Below, one piece after another: positions 36,290 through 49,440 of a stretch of DNA of 64,000 nucleotides. The translations under genes and the position numbers were made by a program. The stretch comes from Solanum dulcamara (taxonomy: Eukaryota > Streptophyta > Magnoliopsida > Solanales > Solanaceae): assembly GCF_947179165.1 (NCBI RefSeq), contig NC_077243.1, positions 48,252,501 through 48,316,500 of the forward strand, in the 5' to 3' direction. Below the pieces are notes generated by a model. That model searched no databases. It saw only the letters and a program-made list of their open reading frames with translations, and was not told where the DNA came from. The first letter of the stretch is position 1; each line of letters opens with the position of its first letter.

Positions 36290-37100
36290 CATTTTATACT
36301 TGGTAAGAGTAGTATGCTATATGAGTTGTTGTGATTAGGCTAAGGAATCAGCCCATTTGCTTCCAATCAAGAGCACCTATGCTACTGAAATTAGAGGGAG
36401 TTATAGAACATGGAGAATGGTAAGGTTCCGTGAGGTTTCTTCCTCTAATATCTAGATAAAGGGACTTCAATTATAATTAACGCCTTGAGATCAGTCCAAG
36501 AAGAGGTCAGGAGCACAGACAGGTCTTAGTACCGCATTTCTCCCTCGAGCTACTAAACAGACTGAGCGCACTATTAGACGCTAGAAGATATGTCACGAAC
36601 CGGGAGATTAACTTTGAAGGTAGCCGGAATGATTATCCATCACTTATCAAGTTGCCTACAATAATAATTACTACTCTAGTATTCCAATGGCCTCGACATG
36701 ATTAAGCAAGCTATTGACTAAAAGCCCAGAGTCGGCAGGAATGACATACAGATAATTGACGTCGACATACAGAGTTCAAGTTGATGATTGGATGTTCATC
36801 ATAGGGTCACCAAGAAAAGGAACTTGACCCAGAATATATTAGACGGTATCAAGTTACTCATAAGGTGGGCAACGTGGCTGGTAAGTTAAGCTTACCACCT
36901 CAGTTGGAAACTATATGCCCAGTCCATTAGATACTGACGAGTCACCCAGGATATATTCCATAAATGAGGTCCAGTAGATGGAATCCTATGAGGAAAATCC
37001 TACCACCATCCTGGATCGGCAAACTGGAAGATTGTAGACTAAAGACGTATCTTCCGTCAAGTTCCGGTGAAAAATCAAAACCAGAAAGAGTATGATCGGG
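36290..37100 (+). pseudogene. GypB integrase-chromodomain traces
   Basis: Weak but ordered traces of Ty3/gypsy integrase: STYATEI (about 36,368), KQTERTI (36,555), YNNNYYSSIPMAS (about 36,660-36,700), then VDDWMF near 36,783 and, at 37,001-37,060, ILDRQTGRL and TKDVSSVKF, matching ILDRQIRRLQTKDVASVKV of GypC. Stops and indels are everywhere. The decay is far greater than the small LTR divergence would allow if the coding region had been intact at the last insertion. Confidence 0.7.
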
Positions 37101-37270
37101 GAACTGAAGAGAACATGGAATATAAGTATTTGCACCTGTAACTGATGTCTACAGGTAACTCCAACTCTTAAGAACTCGTATGTTAATAATATAGATGCGA
37201 ATGCATGTGATAGCATAAAGGAAAGGAACCCCTCTATAATTTATATAAAGTCTTACAGAAGGTTGCATTT

Positions 37271-37306
37271 AACATTCGAGGACGAATGTTCTAAAGGGGG
37301 GAAGGA
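37271..37306 (+). other. GypB palindrome and polypurine tract
   Basis: AACATTCG-4 nt-CGAATGTT (37,271-37,290) is a perfect 8 bp hairpin, followed by the polypurine tract AAAGGGGGGAAGGA (37,293-37,306) directly before the 3' LTR. The tract primes plus-strand DNA synthesis and is intact. The CGAGGACGAATGTT motif also precedes the tract in GypA (61,321-61,345, AAGGACGAATGTT), so it is conserved between families. Confidence 0.85.
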
Positions 37307-40300
37307 TGTTACACCCCACATCTTTGAACTCGGAATGTCCCTTAAGTTACTTAGAAGCTAGCATGTGAGCCACTTAAGTTACGACACCATCAAACGGCTC
37401 TAAGGAAGGGAGAATGTGATACCCCATACTAGAGAACGTTGGAGATGAAATCATAAGGGTCCAGAAGGAATTGGAGGCCAAGTAATGAGTCGTAGGACTC
37501 GATTTACCTATGTAAGCTACTAAGTTAGAAGTCATATACACTTGAGCTACTTAAGCATATATCAAACTTACGTAGCATGGATTACATAGGTACATAAAAT
37601 AAGACGAGATTACGAGCCCACGAGGAAGGGAAAAAAGACGACACGTGGTAGCCAATGAAGAAGCGACACGTGGATGCACCTCAAGCAAGCAGGTGACCCA
37701 CCTGCTTGGGGGGGGGGTGGACCCCACTGCCACGTGGCATCCCATAGTTGGCAGCATGATACGGTGGCCCAATAGGGGCTGGACACGTGTCACCTCTTGG
37801 GGTTGACACGTGTCACACCCTAAAGCCACATATATATGTTGATATATATCATATACTTCAGTTATACATCAAAACATCAGCCAACATAGAGAAAAAAAAT
37901 GTGAGGGAGAGAAATAGAGAGGCAGCCATGGTTCTTGAAGTTTAAAGGTTAGTTTTCCACTTTTCTTCTGTGAATTAATTATATACGGTGTACCTTAAGT
38001 ACGTGGATACGTATATATGTATTTTAATACCTTCATGGAAGTAAAACTCCATCTTTGCAATTGGAATTTGGAAGAGAAAATAAGAGAAAACGCTAGTTAA
38101 CAAACCCATTTTTGGAAGGGACAGTGGTTAGTAATATTGGTATAACTTCTTGTGTACAGATTCGTTTTGAGTGATTTAATATGTTTTGTAAAGGTATTTC
38201 GTGGTTATATAACTTCCATTCAGACACCAAAATCCAGTTTTACTTGTATCATCTCGAAACATGGTGATGAAGTGTAGAGGAGGTACTGCTCAGATTTGGT
38301 TTTGGAAATCCTACACGGACAGCTGTAAGTATTTTGGTCATATCGTTTTGTACAAAATTGATGTAGGGATGATTTTAAATTGTTTGTGACCCTAAGACAC
38401 ATGTATATAACTTTCATGAAGGACGTAAATCCTGTTTCCCTCCATTACCCCTTCGAAATGAAGCGACAAGGTAAAACAGTAAGCTGTCCAGATTTCACAT
38501 TTTGGATAGTTTTGGCGAGTTTGACAAGTTTAACGTAAGGTAAGGTTTTTTATTTAAATTTGAGCTTTATTTGTTCTGATGGAGCATGTTACACGCCCTA
38601 TAGGTGGCTGGAAGTGTGTAAATATCATTAGAATACTTGGCGTTCGGAATAAACTAAAGTGTAGTCGTTATAGTCGAATTGTCATCAAGGTAAGGCGTTG
38701 TTCTTGTGAGTTGCTGCTGCAGGGGTGTGGTGTCTTGTTGCAGGGCCTAAATATGTTCTAATGTGGGTTAGGGTGCTTCTGGTTGAGTCCACATGACCCC
38801 CCCCCCCCATTGCATATAATTAAAGGCGTTGTAAAATAAAGACTAGATACCCTATCTGATATCATCTTTTTGAATAAGTCGTTTGGAGTTTATGTTGTAT
38901 ATTGTTAGTATGAATTGCTGCAGGTTATTGTTGTTGGTTGTCTATAGGTCTTAGGGACCTAATTGGAAATTTGGATAGGGAACATTATAGGGGAGGTGCT
39001 GCCCAATTTTTGTTAACGCCTTAACAAACTAAAGAACTAGTCGAGGAAACGACTAAGGGAATAGATTCCATTAGCATTAAGGCGTGACCTCAGATACTGA
39101 AAAGTTAAGAGTAGTTGATATTCGTATTACTTTATATTGAATAGGTTCAGAAGACAACGAGGCGAGCAGGATAAAGGGTAACTCCCAAGAGGTATGTAAA
39201 GCTTTCTCTTGGCATGTTTTGGTATAGGCTCGTACAGCTATCTTTCTTTCCTTTTGGCAAGTTTTAGCCTTAAGTGAATTATGTGTGGAATGTGGGGATA
39301 ATTCCATTCCCAAAACTCCAAGTACGCCTCATAACCCCTATCCACTGCTTAGTTTTGGAATTTTAATAAGGATTGAGTATTGCCTAGTAAGGCTTCTACG
39401 TGTTAAATAGTAGTGTGTGAAAAGTTATCTCTCATTTTCCTTGACACGTATTTGGTACAAAAATGAGATTATGATGCCATAATGATTCACCAAGCCCCAT
39501 GATGGGCCGGGTACGAAAAATGTGTATGCAGATCCCCTGAAGGAAAGTACAGACTACATAAAGCTTATTCTCTTTCTTCTTTTGGGCATGCCTTTGTCTT
39601 AGTTGTAAGTTGAATATGATATGAGCTCTAGGGTAACTCTATTCTCAAACATCTCTTACTTACTTCTGAATATTGAACTCCTACAGTAGCCGAACTTTGT
39701 CCCTGGAAACTGTTATATGCTAAAGAAATAACAAATATACAGGCTCCAAGTCTTACAGACTATATGTTAACAAATGTTTTTGGTTCCATAAGAGATTTGG
39801 CTTTACTTTAGTACATGTCTAGGAGCCCCGAGATTATAATTGAGACAGCCCATAATGGCATTTAGAGGACACTCGAGATGACTACACCGTTACTCGGGTC
39901 CTCAAACAAAAGCTTAACTTTCTTATTCTTTCGAGTATCTGATAATGATTTAAATTGCATATAGTTACTCACTACTCTACTCGTGTATATCGTAACACTT
40001 CTTTCCTTGAGTCCCGAGCCAGGATATGTTCTCATGCATAGTTCACTGCATTATTCCCTGAGTCCCTCAATAGAGGGCCAGGATACGTGTATAGATATAT
40101 GATGATGTGTTATAATAAGGTGGTGATGGCACTGGGGCCATGATGGTTTTACAGAGATGATTTTACAGAGATGATTCACCGGACCCCTGAAAGGGCTGGC
40201 TATATGATACGACTCGAATATGCATGTTTTTGTAATTCACAAAGTACAGGTACAGGTTTCTGAATTGATATCGTATCCCCTGATTCTCTATCTCAGATAT

Positions 40301-40859
40301 GCTTCTAGTTGTATTATATTATGTTTTACATACTCAGTACATATATCGTACTGACCCCCTTTCTCGGGGGGCTGCGTTCATGCCCGCAGGTACAGATACA
40401 GAGTTTGGGAGTCCATCAGTTTAGGATTCCATGCAGCTTAGCTGAGAGAGGCTCCCTTGTATCGGGGCCTAGTTTTTGATACTGTCCATGGATGTATAGA
40501 AATTATTTTATCCATTCAGGGGTACGGCGGGGGCCCTGTCCCGCCATTTGTTGTCATTTATATGTTTAGAGGTCTGCAGACATGTATATGTGGGTTGTGT
40601 ATGTCAGTTTGATTCAGCTGGGTCTACATGATATATGATGTATATTATTATGTTATGGCAGCCTTGTCGGCTTGCGTGCCTTGTCATGTTGTTATACAAA
40701 TGAAAAGGGCTATAGTTTATGAAAATGTTATCGCCCAGTAGGGCTCTGTTATATGATATATTGTCTTATTTATGATTTAATGTAACCTTAGCTAATAGAT
40801 ATGTGTACGGGGGGTCCAGGTCGGACCCCAGTCGTGGCCTACGGGGTTGGGTCATGACA
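37307..40859 (+). repeat. GypB 3' LTR (3553 bp)
   Basis: Near-identical partner of 30,110-33,659. Visible differences are mostly single transitions plus changes in C and G run lengths (ten C at 38,798). It ends TCATGACA at 40,859, followed by the target duplication GGCGG. Confidence 0.92.
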
Positions 40860-40864
40860 GGCGG

Positions 40865-43406
40865 ATCCCCGAAATATGTGTCTGTACCTACGGTCATGAA
40901 ATGCAGCCCTTCAAAGAAAAGGAATCAGTACGATATACGTACTAAGTATATAAAGTATAACATAGAATAAATGAGAGCATATTTGAAGTAGAGGTTCAGG
41001 AGACAAGTATAATAATTAATAAATTACTGTACCTACATCTTATGAAGTCAAGTCATGTATATCATCATCATATACCATACCCATCCCATTTTGGGACTCG
41101 GTGTCACAATTATATCATGATATCATTATATATATATATATGTATATACTGTACCCGGCCCTCTAGTGAGGGGCTCAGTAAATAGAGTAGTGTACACTTA
41201 TACCGTACCCAACCCATTATGGGACATGGTTCCATAACCATATCATTGCATCATCATATCAGCATATACATATATCATACTGCAACCGGCCCTCTGTGAG
41301 GGACTCGGAGAAGATATACTGAATCTGTGCACGATAACATACCCGACCTAGGACTCGGTGAAAGATGTATTAATAGTATGCACGAGTAAAGTAATGAGTA
41401 ACCATATGCAAATTAAATCATCATCTGAGAGTCAATCGAATAGTCAAGTAAACCATCACTTGAAGATCGGGGTAGTAATCATCTCAAGTACCCTTTAAAT
41501 GTCATTAGGGATCATATCAAATGGAGCCTTAGGAATCATAGACATGTATCAAGACAATGCTAAGAAGTTTATGGAATCAGAGACATTTACCATCGTAGAG
41601 TCCTTAGGAATAGGAGCATATACATTCAATTACTATTCAACATATAGAAGGCTCGAGGGCAATAGCTCAACTAATTTAAGAGTTTTAACATCCAAAAGTA
41701 AATAAGAGTCATGAGTCATACTTAGAGTTTATGAATGGAATTATCCCCAAAGCTCATATCACATATCACTTATATCTAAGACATGCCAAAAGAAAATAAG
41801 GGATAGGCTTTACATACCCATTATAGATCAACCATAACAAATCTTGCTTCGTTACCTCTTTCACCTATTTAACATGAAAGTAACACTATTATGAATAACC
41901 TTCGACTTTCCAACTTCTAAATCTAAATAGAAATCATTTCCTCGTTCACACTTCTCGACTAGTATATTGATTAGTTAAGAAGTTAATGGAAATCGGATAG
42001 CATTTCCCCTATAACTCGCCCTATCCAAACTTCCAATTAACCTCTGATTAGCACAGCCAAACCAACAACAACTACCACCATCCATATATAATAAAAATGC
42101 TTCAACATTACCCAATACAAGTTCCAAACAGCCTACCCAAAACTGCGACATCAAAATATGGTTTTCAATCTTTATTTTATAAAATCATAACCCATGGAAA
42201 GGAGTATATCGTGGCTACAAACAGCAGCACTTATACTCATTTATAACCAAATTTCTAGCCCTTTAACATATATAAATTACCTTCAAATACAATACCATAG
42301 TAACGACAATACTAACCAAACTTTAATCCAACTAGAATAACTTCAATTCTGTCCATTTACAACATCAACAATAACCATGTAATCTTCTTACCTCCAACAC
42401 TACTTAGTTATGGGGTTTTCTCTCTTTCAATTTTATTTAATTCCTTCATCCTCATATAATAGCAACAACCATGACGTTAGTTAAAATTGATTCATACTTC
42501 AAAACAGCCCCTACCTAATTTTCAACATCCTTCAACCGTAACGTGTATAATTTCATATTACTAGTCCACATTTACACATCCACAACATGTTTAGGTCCTT
42601 ACTAAAATGTGTGAAAAGGGGATCAAACCTTACGTTAACAAATGAGCTTCCTAAACTTGTTGAAAGTTGTGGGTTCACGTTGAACCTCCTTACTGCCCCA
42701 ATGATTGATTTATGTTGTTAATCACCTTCACTTAATCGTAAAATACCTTAGAGAATTAATCTACGGAGCAAGACTTGAAGTCTCTCCTTACTTCATCCAT
42801 GGCCGAAACTTGTCATGGGTTGAACTCTCTTTGTTTCTCTCTAGGTTCTTGAAGTTAAAGATGAGAAAATGAGGTTCTTAGTCATCAATTCAAGCCTATA
42901 TACACCACTTTTGAAGGTGGCATGTGTCAGCCCCTAAGGGTGATACATGTCCAGCTCCTATAGGTCCACCTCATCCATGCACCAACTAGCTGCTTCCACA
43001 TATCTTGTGGGGTCTACTTTCCAAGCAGGTGCATCACCTACTTGAAGCAGGTGCATCACCTACTTGAAGTAGGTGCATCACCTACTTATCTTTTTCATAG
43101 GTTCTTAATATTATCTCAATTTAAGAAACTATGTGATCCTTGCTACATAAGCTCAAAATGTACTCAAGTAGCTTAATTATATAAGACATCCAAATCGGTA
43201 GCTTACGCAATTTGGTCGATTACCACGACTCACTACTTGGCCTCCAACTCCTTTCAAATCCTTCCAAACCAATTTCCAACCATCACTAATCATATAGAAG
43301 AAGCCTATGCAAAATATTTGATAACGTCATGAATAACATGGATCACATGGTAACTTTAGAGAAGCTAAATAAATGTTCCCATGTACCAAGAGTATGGGGT
43401 ATAACA
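40865..43406 (-). repeat. GypC 3' LTR, larger part (continues 29,655-30,109)
   Basis: Resumes the GypC LTR after GypB. It matches 48,150-48,728 and 52,234-54,182 of the other GypC LTR. It ends GGGTATAACA at 43,406, directly beside the polypurine complement. Three tandem hairpin modules lie at 43,023-43,087. The 68-codon open frame at 41,499-41,705 is interrupted in the sister LTR and is not a gene. Confidence 0.88.
43023..43087 (-). repeat. three tandem hairpin modules, 22 bp period
   Basis: AAGCAGGTG- or AAGTAGGTG-CAT-CACCTACTT units at 43,023-43,043, 43,045-43,065 and 43,067-43,087. The sister GypC LTR has only one (53,810-53,830). Confidence 0.9.
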
Positions 43407-43420
43407 TCCTTCCCCCCTTT
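43407..43420 (-). other. GypC polypurine tract
   Basis: On the minus strand AAAGGGGGGAAGGA lies directly before the 3' LTR. The sequence is identical to the GypB tract. Confidence 0.85.
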
Positions 43421-43602
43421 AGAACATTTTTCCTCGAATGTTAACTAATCTCATAAGGTCTCACAAGGATTTTGGGAATTCTCTATAATAGTTGTCATCC
43501 ATAGGCCTTGTATTAACCAATACAATCAATTTAGGAGTTTAGATTACCTGTAGACATAGGAAACAAGTACGGATATTTATTTTTCATCTCATTTTTGTCT
43601 TT

Positions 43603-43842
43603 CTAGATTACCTCATCTTTATTTTTATTTCTACACAATACTTTGACAGAAGCCACATCCTTAGTTTGCAACCTTCTAATCTGCCGATCCAAGATGAAGA
43701 TAGGTTTCTCCTCGTAGGATAACTCCTCTGTTACGTGGACCTTATCCACAGGAAATAGTCTAGAAGAGTCACCTATACATTTTTGGAGTATTGACACATG
43801 AAAAACTGGATGTACTGCTTCCAAATCAGATGGTAGGTCCAA
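43603..43842 (-). pseudogene. GypC chromodomain
   Basis: A 79-codon open stretch: HPVFHVSILQKCIGD, SYEEKPIFILDRQIRRL, TKDVASVKVLCRNKN. This is the integrase tail and chromodomain of a chromovirus-type gypsy polyprotein; the conserved W after the RN motif is not reached. Coding continues upstream out of frame to about 44,070 (IGPYQII equivalent near 43,880). Confidence 0.8.
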
Positions 43843-44075
43843 CTCATAGTCAACCTTGCCTACCCTACAAATGATCTGATAGGGCCAATGTACCTCAGGC
43901 TAAGTTCCCCTTCCTTGCCGAATCTCATTACACCTTTCATTGGTGATGTTTTCAAGAACACTCAATCCCCAACTTCAAACTCTAAATGTCAACGTCAAAA
44001 AATAATGTCAATGTCAGTTATCTGTGTATGACTTTTGTCGACTCTGGGCTGCTAATAATTTCTCTTGAATAAGCT

Positions 44076-44363
44076 TTACTTTCTCAATAGTTGCTGAATC
44101 ATGTCTGGGCCTATTAGTTTAGTCTCACTAACCTTAAACCAATCAATAAGTGATCTTCTCTTTCTGCCATACGAAGCTTCATATGGTGTCATTTGGATAC
44201 TAAAATGATGGCTATTATTATAAGAAAACTCAATAAGTGATAAGTGATCACCCCAGCAACTTATGAAGTCAATAATGTAGGCCCGCAATATATCTTCTAG
44301 CGTCTGCATAGCATGCTCAGTCTGTCTATCTGTCTGAGGGTGAAATATTATACTAAGATTCAC
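44076..44363 (-). pseudogene. GypC integrase, catalytic Glu part
   Basis: A 95-codon open stretch: IIFHPQTDRQTEHAMQTLED carries the catalytic Glu region, followed by AYIIDFISCWGDHLSLIEFS, YNNSHH, YGRKRRSLIDWFKV and ETKLIGPD. It follows the block at 44,373-44,831 after a frameshift near 44,365. Confidence 0.85.
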
Positions 44364-44372
44364 CTGTGTTCC

Positions 44373-44831
44373 CTATCCCTTTTTGGAATGATCTCTAGAA
44401 GTTAGTTGTAAATTGAGATTTTCTATATGAGATAATAAATGTGGGAACCCCAGAAATCTTACTACTTTAATATATAACCTCGTATAGTCCTCAGCTGAAT
44501 ATATAGTCCTAACTGGAAGGAAATGGGCTAATTTTGTCATCCTATCTACAATAACCCATATGGAATTATACTTCTGTAGAGTGCGAGGTAAGCCTGTAAT
44601 ATAGTCCATATTAATTGCTTCCCATTTCCAAGCTCGGATTTCTATCTCCTGTAATAGTCCACTAAGTTTCTGATGCCTGATTTTAACCTGTTGACAATTC
44701 GGGCACTGGGTTACGAACTCTGCTATGTCCTTCTTTATGTCATCCCAATAATATAAACATCTGAGGTCATGATACATCTTGGTTGGACCTGGATGAATAG
44801 AATTACGGGCATAGTGCACCTTTTTCATCAC
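44373..44831 (-). pseudogene. GypC integrase, zinc finger and core start
   Basis: A 152-codon open stretch, the longest readable pol segment in GypC. It holds an intact HHCC-type zinc finger (HPGPTKMYHDLRCLYYWDD ... CPNC), the first catalytic Asp in INMDYITGLP, and IWVIVDRMTKLAHFLPVRT. The second catalytic Asp motif, SDRG in relatives, reads SHIE, so the active site is broken. The frame is lost at the 3' end. This would be the enzyme inserting element DNA into chromosomes. Confidence 0.87.
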
Positions 44832-46080
44832 CTGTTGCCGTAGCCCTGCAATCTCAATTACACATATTCTACCCCATATCTTAGCATTCCGTCAGGTGTG
44901 ATCTCAAATGGAGTCTTTTCCTTTTGAAGACCTGCATCCCTATACTTTGCCAGAACAGGGTCCTTATACTGGCATTGCTTTACCTCTTCCATTATAGAGG
45001 ATTTAGCAACTCTTCAAATAGAAACTCCACCATTATCAGAATTAGCCAAACAAACTCCAAGGTTAGCTACTAGCAAATCTCGTGGACCATCTTTTTCCGT
45101 TCTGATTGTACATCTGTCAATCTACCCATAGATTTACGGCTGAGTGTATCGGCTATAACATTTTCTTTCCCTAGATGGTATAGAATATCAACATCATGAT
45201 CCTTCAGCAACCGTAGCCACCTTCTTTGTCATAAATTTAGCTTCTTCTACTTAAAGTTGTATTGGAGACTTTTATGATCTGTATAGATATCAATATGTAT
45301 GCCATATAGATAGTGCCTCCATATTTTCAAAGCATGAATTATTGCTGCTAACTCCATATCATGAGTTGGATAATTCCTGTTGTGCTACCTGAACTGTCGG
45401 GAGGCATAAGCTATGACTCTACCAAGTTGCACCAGTACACAACCTAGGCCAATGCCAGAAGAATCATAATAATTAACGTAGCCATCTGGTCCTTTAGGAA
45501 GAGCTAGAACAGGGGCCATAGTTAAATTGTCTTTCAGCTACTGAAAGCTTTGTTCACAAACATCGGTCCACTGGAACTTAGCCTCCTTCTGAGTTAACTT
45601 GGTTAAAGGCGCTGAAATAGAAGCAAACTTCTCTACGAATCTCTTATAGTATACTGCTAGCATAGGAAACTACATAACTCAGTAGGTGTCTTATGTCTAG
45701 GCCAAGTCTTTACTGCCTCAATTTTTTGTGTATCTACTAGAATACCATCAGTTCTAACAATATGCCCCAAGAGTGCTACTGAAGTCAACTAGAATTCACA
45801 TTCAGAGAACTTAACGTACAACTTCTGGTGTTGGAACACCCTGAGTATCATCCTCTAATGATTTATATGCTCTTTCTACTCGTTCATCTCTGTGGGTGCC
45901 ATTCCATAGGGAGGATTAGATATGGGCTGAGTATTTGGTAACACATCTATAGTGAACTCTATCTCCCACTCAGGAGGAAGACTTGGGAGCTCATCTGGAT
46001 ATTCATTGATTACTGGCACTAACTGAAGAGTCGATACCTCTGCTTCCAGGTTATGCACCCGAACCAGATGATAAATATAA
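44832..46080 (-). pseudogene. GypC reverse transcriptase and RNase H remnant
   Basis: The reverse transcriptase start is readable at 46,058-45,876 (LVPVINEYPDELPSLPPEWE, PISNPPYGMAP). The central part at 45,500-45,870 is decayed and shortened. RNase H is readable at about 45,360-45,260 ([20 protein letters not shown], then IYTDHK with the catalytic Asp). Many stops and frameshifts. The length is shorter than a full RT-RNase H, so an internal deletion is likely. Confidence 0.8.
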
Positions 46081-47765
46081 CCCTTCTAACCACCCTTCTT
46101 TCCCTGAGGTATGGAATGAATTTACCTTCAAATTATTCCTAGATCACAAATGAACTATTTAGCTCATAAACTACTTGTTGTACGTGTTGTATTTTTCAAG
46201 TAAAGGTGAATATTAATTGTTGGTCGTTGTCTCTCTTTCATTTGAGCTTCTTCTAAGCCAAATTATGACTAGAAAATATTCTAGTCACTTCAAACAAATC
46301 CTAAGTTCTGTCGCTCATATATGCTTTTTTTGTTTTTTTTGCAATAGAGTTTCTCGAATAAGAATGATACCTCCTACAGATGACATAGAGGGTATCTCTT
46401 ACAACTTTGATCCAATCATCAAAAATTTACCTTATCGATATCAATGTCATACTGACTATTATTACCAATTCAATAGTTAACTTTATTTCTCGGAGTCAGA
46501 CTTGCAACTTGGCCAAATCTCATTATTACTATCGACTCGACCCTTTAAGGCATGTTACGAACTACATTTCATTCTCTTTTTAATTCTAGGAACTTTTGGC
46601 AGAGTTTCCTTTATATTTCTTACCATCTCAAGACTTACACATAATAAATACCAACAATGCCTCACAGGGCTATCACACATATATGATATCGTATCATAGC
46701 CATACAAGGCTTCCTATATCAATCACAAGACGAAGATGATAAATTTTCCTTGTATATCCAACACCAACTGTCCTTATTACTCTTTCCTATTCACTTTCTC
46801 TTTTTATCTTTAACTGTAAATTTCAAACATACCTATAGCATTCGTACTATGTTTGACATATATTCCGTTTATAGCTACTGGTTCCTTTAACTTCTTCTGT
46901 GCATACTTTCTAACTAGACTTATCCACGACATATATGTTCAACCTGTTTTCTTACTATACTTACCATAACCTTCCATAATGATGGCCAATTTTCCATTTC
47001 GTATCTACAAATTCTCATTATGCTTTTTTGATATCCAATTTTCACTTGTAGGTATAACTATTTTTCATCATAGCCTATAGGCGATCAGTCCCTCATCTAG
47101 TTTGGTGATCTAGGAAATGAAGTGTGCTCCCCGTCATCGTCTGTCCTCCATCTACTCGTCTTCTCTTCATTATTTTCTTCATTTGAATCCGAGGAACATA
47201 AATAATCGGGTAACTCCTAGTTTATCGATGAACAGGACAGGAGGCTAGAATATTCTATAACACTTACCAGGGTAGGCGATCTGACGTAGTGTTCTACCCT
47301 AAGAGCAACTGCTATGACTTCCAAGACACTTTCCTGGATATTAAACACTCTAGGGGAATTGTTGTTGGGTTCTCCGAGGGATCGGTCTTAATAGAATAAC
47401 TGGGGCTTCTCCTACTCGATCCTAGAGCCTGAGGTCCTAGCTTACCCTAGGGGCCTTCTCCGCACTTCCCACACTGTCTGAAGTTGGCCTTTTCATTTTT
47501 CACAAAGATCTGCACCTACCTACAGGAAAAGAGGTCATAAACAATCTTTCCTTAGAGGCATCACTGTACATATAATAGTCTATTAGGGAGAAATTATCCT
47601 GAGAATAATTCTCTATCACACAATTTAAAGTAAAAAAGAAAGATAGTATCCTAAATGTCGTGTAGCCTCCTGTTTATAGATGTGGTGCATAATACACCGA
47701 TAAAAAAGACTCTACTAGGCACGCTTTGTAGACATTTCGAGGATGAACTACTTTGATACTACTTT
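46081..47765 (-). mobile_element. GypC leader region, no readable gag
   Basis: 1.7 kb between the reverse transcriptase start and the 5' LTR. The part at 46,560-46,700 is homologous to the GypB leader at 34,100-34,200. A degraded primer site, reading TAGTATCAAAGTA on the minus strand, lies next to the LTR (about 47,749-47,761). Gag and protease are deleted or beyond recognition. Open frames of 65 and 87 codons on the + strand (46,217-46,699) are antisense shadows. Confidence 0.6.
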
Positions 47766-49440
47766 TATCACGACCCAACCCCATAGGCCGCGACTGGGGT
47801 CCGACCTGGACCCTTGTATCCATACCTATCAGATGTAGTTAAACCGAACTACGAATAGTATGCTAACTTACATAAGAACCCCAATGGGTCATGACGTCTT
47901 CATTTGCATATAGCCCTATTATTTGTCCCCTGAGGAGTTGTCACTATTCATCTGATGAAGGGACATGCAAGCCAACAAGGCTGTCATTTCATATTAATAT
48001 TCACAACATATCGTATAGACAAAGATGACCAAAAATTATGCCATACCCCTGAATGAATGAATATTTACATCAAAAAGATTAATACCAACAAGATAGGTTT
48101 CATACAATGGAGCACTCTAAAATGACTGAGTGGGAAGCCTAAGCTGGCGGATCCCTGAAATGCATATTTGTACCTACGGGCATAAAACGCAACCCTCCAA
48201 AGAAAAGGGGTCAATATAATATATGTACTGAGTATATAAAGCATAACATAGAATAAATAGATCATATCTGAAGTAGAGGTTTAGAAGATAAGTATAACAA
48301 TTAATAAATTATTGTACCTGCATCTTATGAAGTCAAGTCATGTATATCATCATCATATACCGTACTCAGCCCATTTTGGGACTCAGTATCATAATTATAT
48401 CATGATATCATCATATGTATATATATACCATACCCGGCCCTCTAGTGAGGGGTTGAGTGAATAGAGTAGTGTACACTTATATCATACCTGGCCCATTATG
48501 GGACTCGATTCCAAAATCATATCATTGTATCATCATATCACCATATACATATATCATACTGTACTCGGTCCTCTCATAAGAGACTCGGTGAAGATGTAGT
48601 GAAGGTGTGCATGATAACATACCCAGCCCGGAACTCGGCAAAAGATGTATTAACAGTATGCACAAGAAAAGTAGTGAGTAACCATATGCAAATTAAATCA
48701 TCATGTGAGAGTCAATCAAATAGTCAAGTGTCATGAACCAACCCTATGGGTTGCGACTGGGGTCTGACCTAGACCCCCATATACGTATCTATCAGATCTA
48801 AGAACGATACATATGAATCCCAATGGGTGATAAAATTTTTATATACGTGTAGCCTCTTTCATTTGCATCATGTCATAAAAAGGCAAGCAAGCCGACAATG
48901 CTGCCATAGCGTAATAACATTTAGAACTCATCGTACAACTATAATAACTCAAAACTCACACATTACCCACATACACATATCTACAGACCTCTTAGAATAG
49001 TAATGGTAACATATGGCGGGACAGAGCCCCCGCTATGCCCCTGAATAAACAAACATATATATATCAAATGACCCATATCAAAAGTTAGGCTCCAGAATAG
49101 TGGAGCACTTCCAACATTGCTGAGTGGAAACCCTAAGCTGGCGGATCTCCAAAATGAATATTTTTACCTGCGGGCATGAAACGCAGCCCCTCCCTTCCCC
49201 CGAGGAAAGGGGAGTCAGTACGATATATATTCCGAGTATATAAAGCATAAAACATCATAATTGAGACAATAATTGAAATAGGGATGTAAGGGGCAAGTAT
49301 AACATTAAGCCATCTACCGTACCTATATTTTATAAAATAAAGGCATACATACTATCATCACGTATTGTATCCGGCCTGTTCAGGAACTTGCATAATAACT
49401 ACATCATTTTTTCATCATAAGAACATATATACCATTAGCG

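Larger units (their letters stand above)
30110..40859 (+). mobile_element. complete GypB element, LARD-like
   Basis: 10,750 bp, flanked by the 5-base target duplication GGCGG (30,105-30,109 and 40,860-40,864). Excision restores GypC LTR sequence as seen intact near 48,140. The LTRs are 30,110-33,659 (3550 bp) and 37,307-40,859 (3553 bp), starting TGTTACACC and ending TGATA or TGACA. By eye they differ at only one or two positions per hundred. The interior is 3647 bp, with an initiator-Met primer site, a polypurine tract, decayed integrase-chromodomain traces and a 5S-derived segment. No reverse transcriptase is readable. Long LTRs with a short dead interior fit a non-autonomous large retrotransposon derivative mobilised in trans. 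Confidence 0.9.

Noticed and set aside
41499..41705. 68-codon open frame as a gene
   Set aside because: Lies in a GypC LTR; the sister LTR sequence at 52,291-52,497 has a stop and changes inside it.
43023..43087. CRISPR-like spaced repeats
   Set aside because: Eukaryotic LTR context, units are self-complementary modules with almost no spacer, and sister LTRs have one unit.
44373..44831. Functional integrase gene
   Set aside because: Open for 152 codons, but the second catalytic Asp motif is replaced and the frame breaks before the Glu region.
46217..46699. Plus-strand frames opposite the GypC leader as genes
   Set aside because: They are antisense to a leader homologous to GypB and show no domain.
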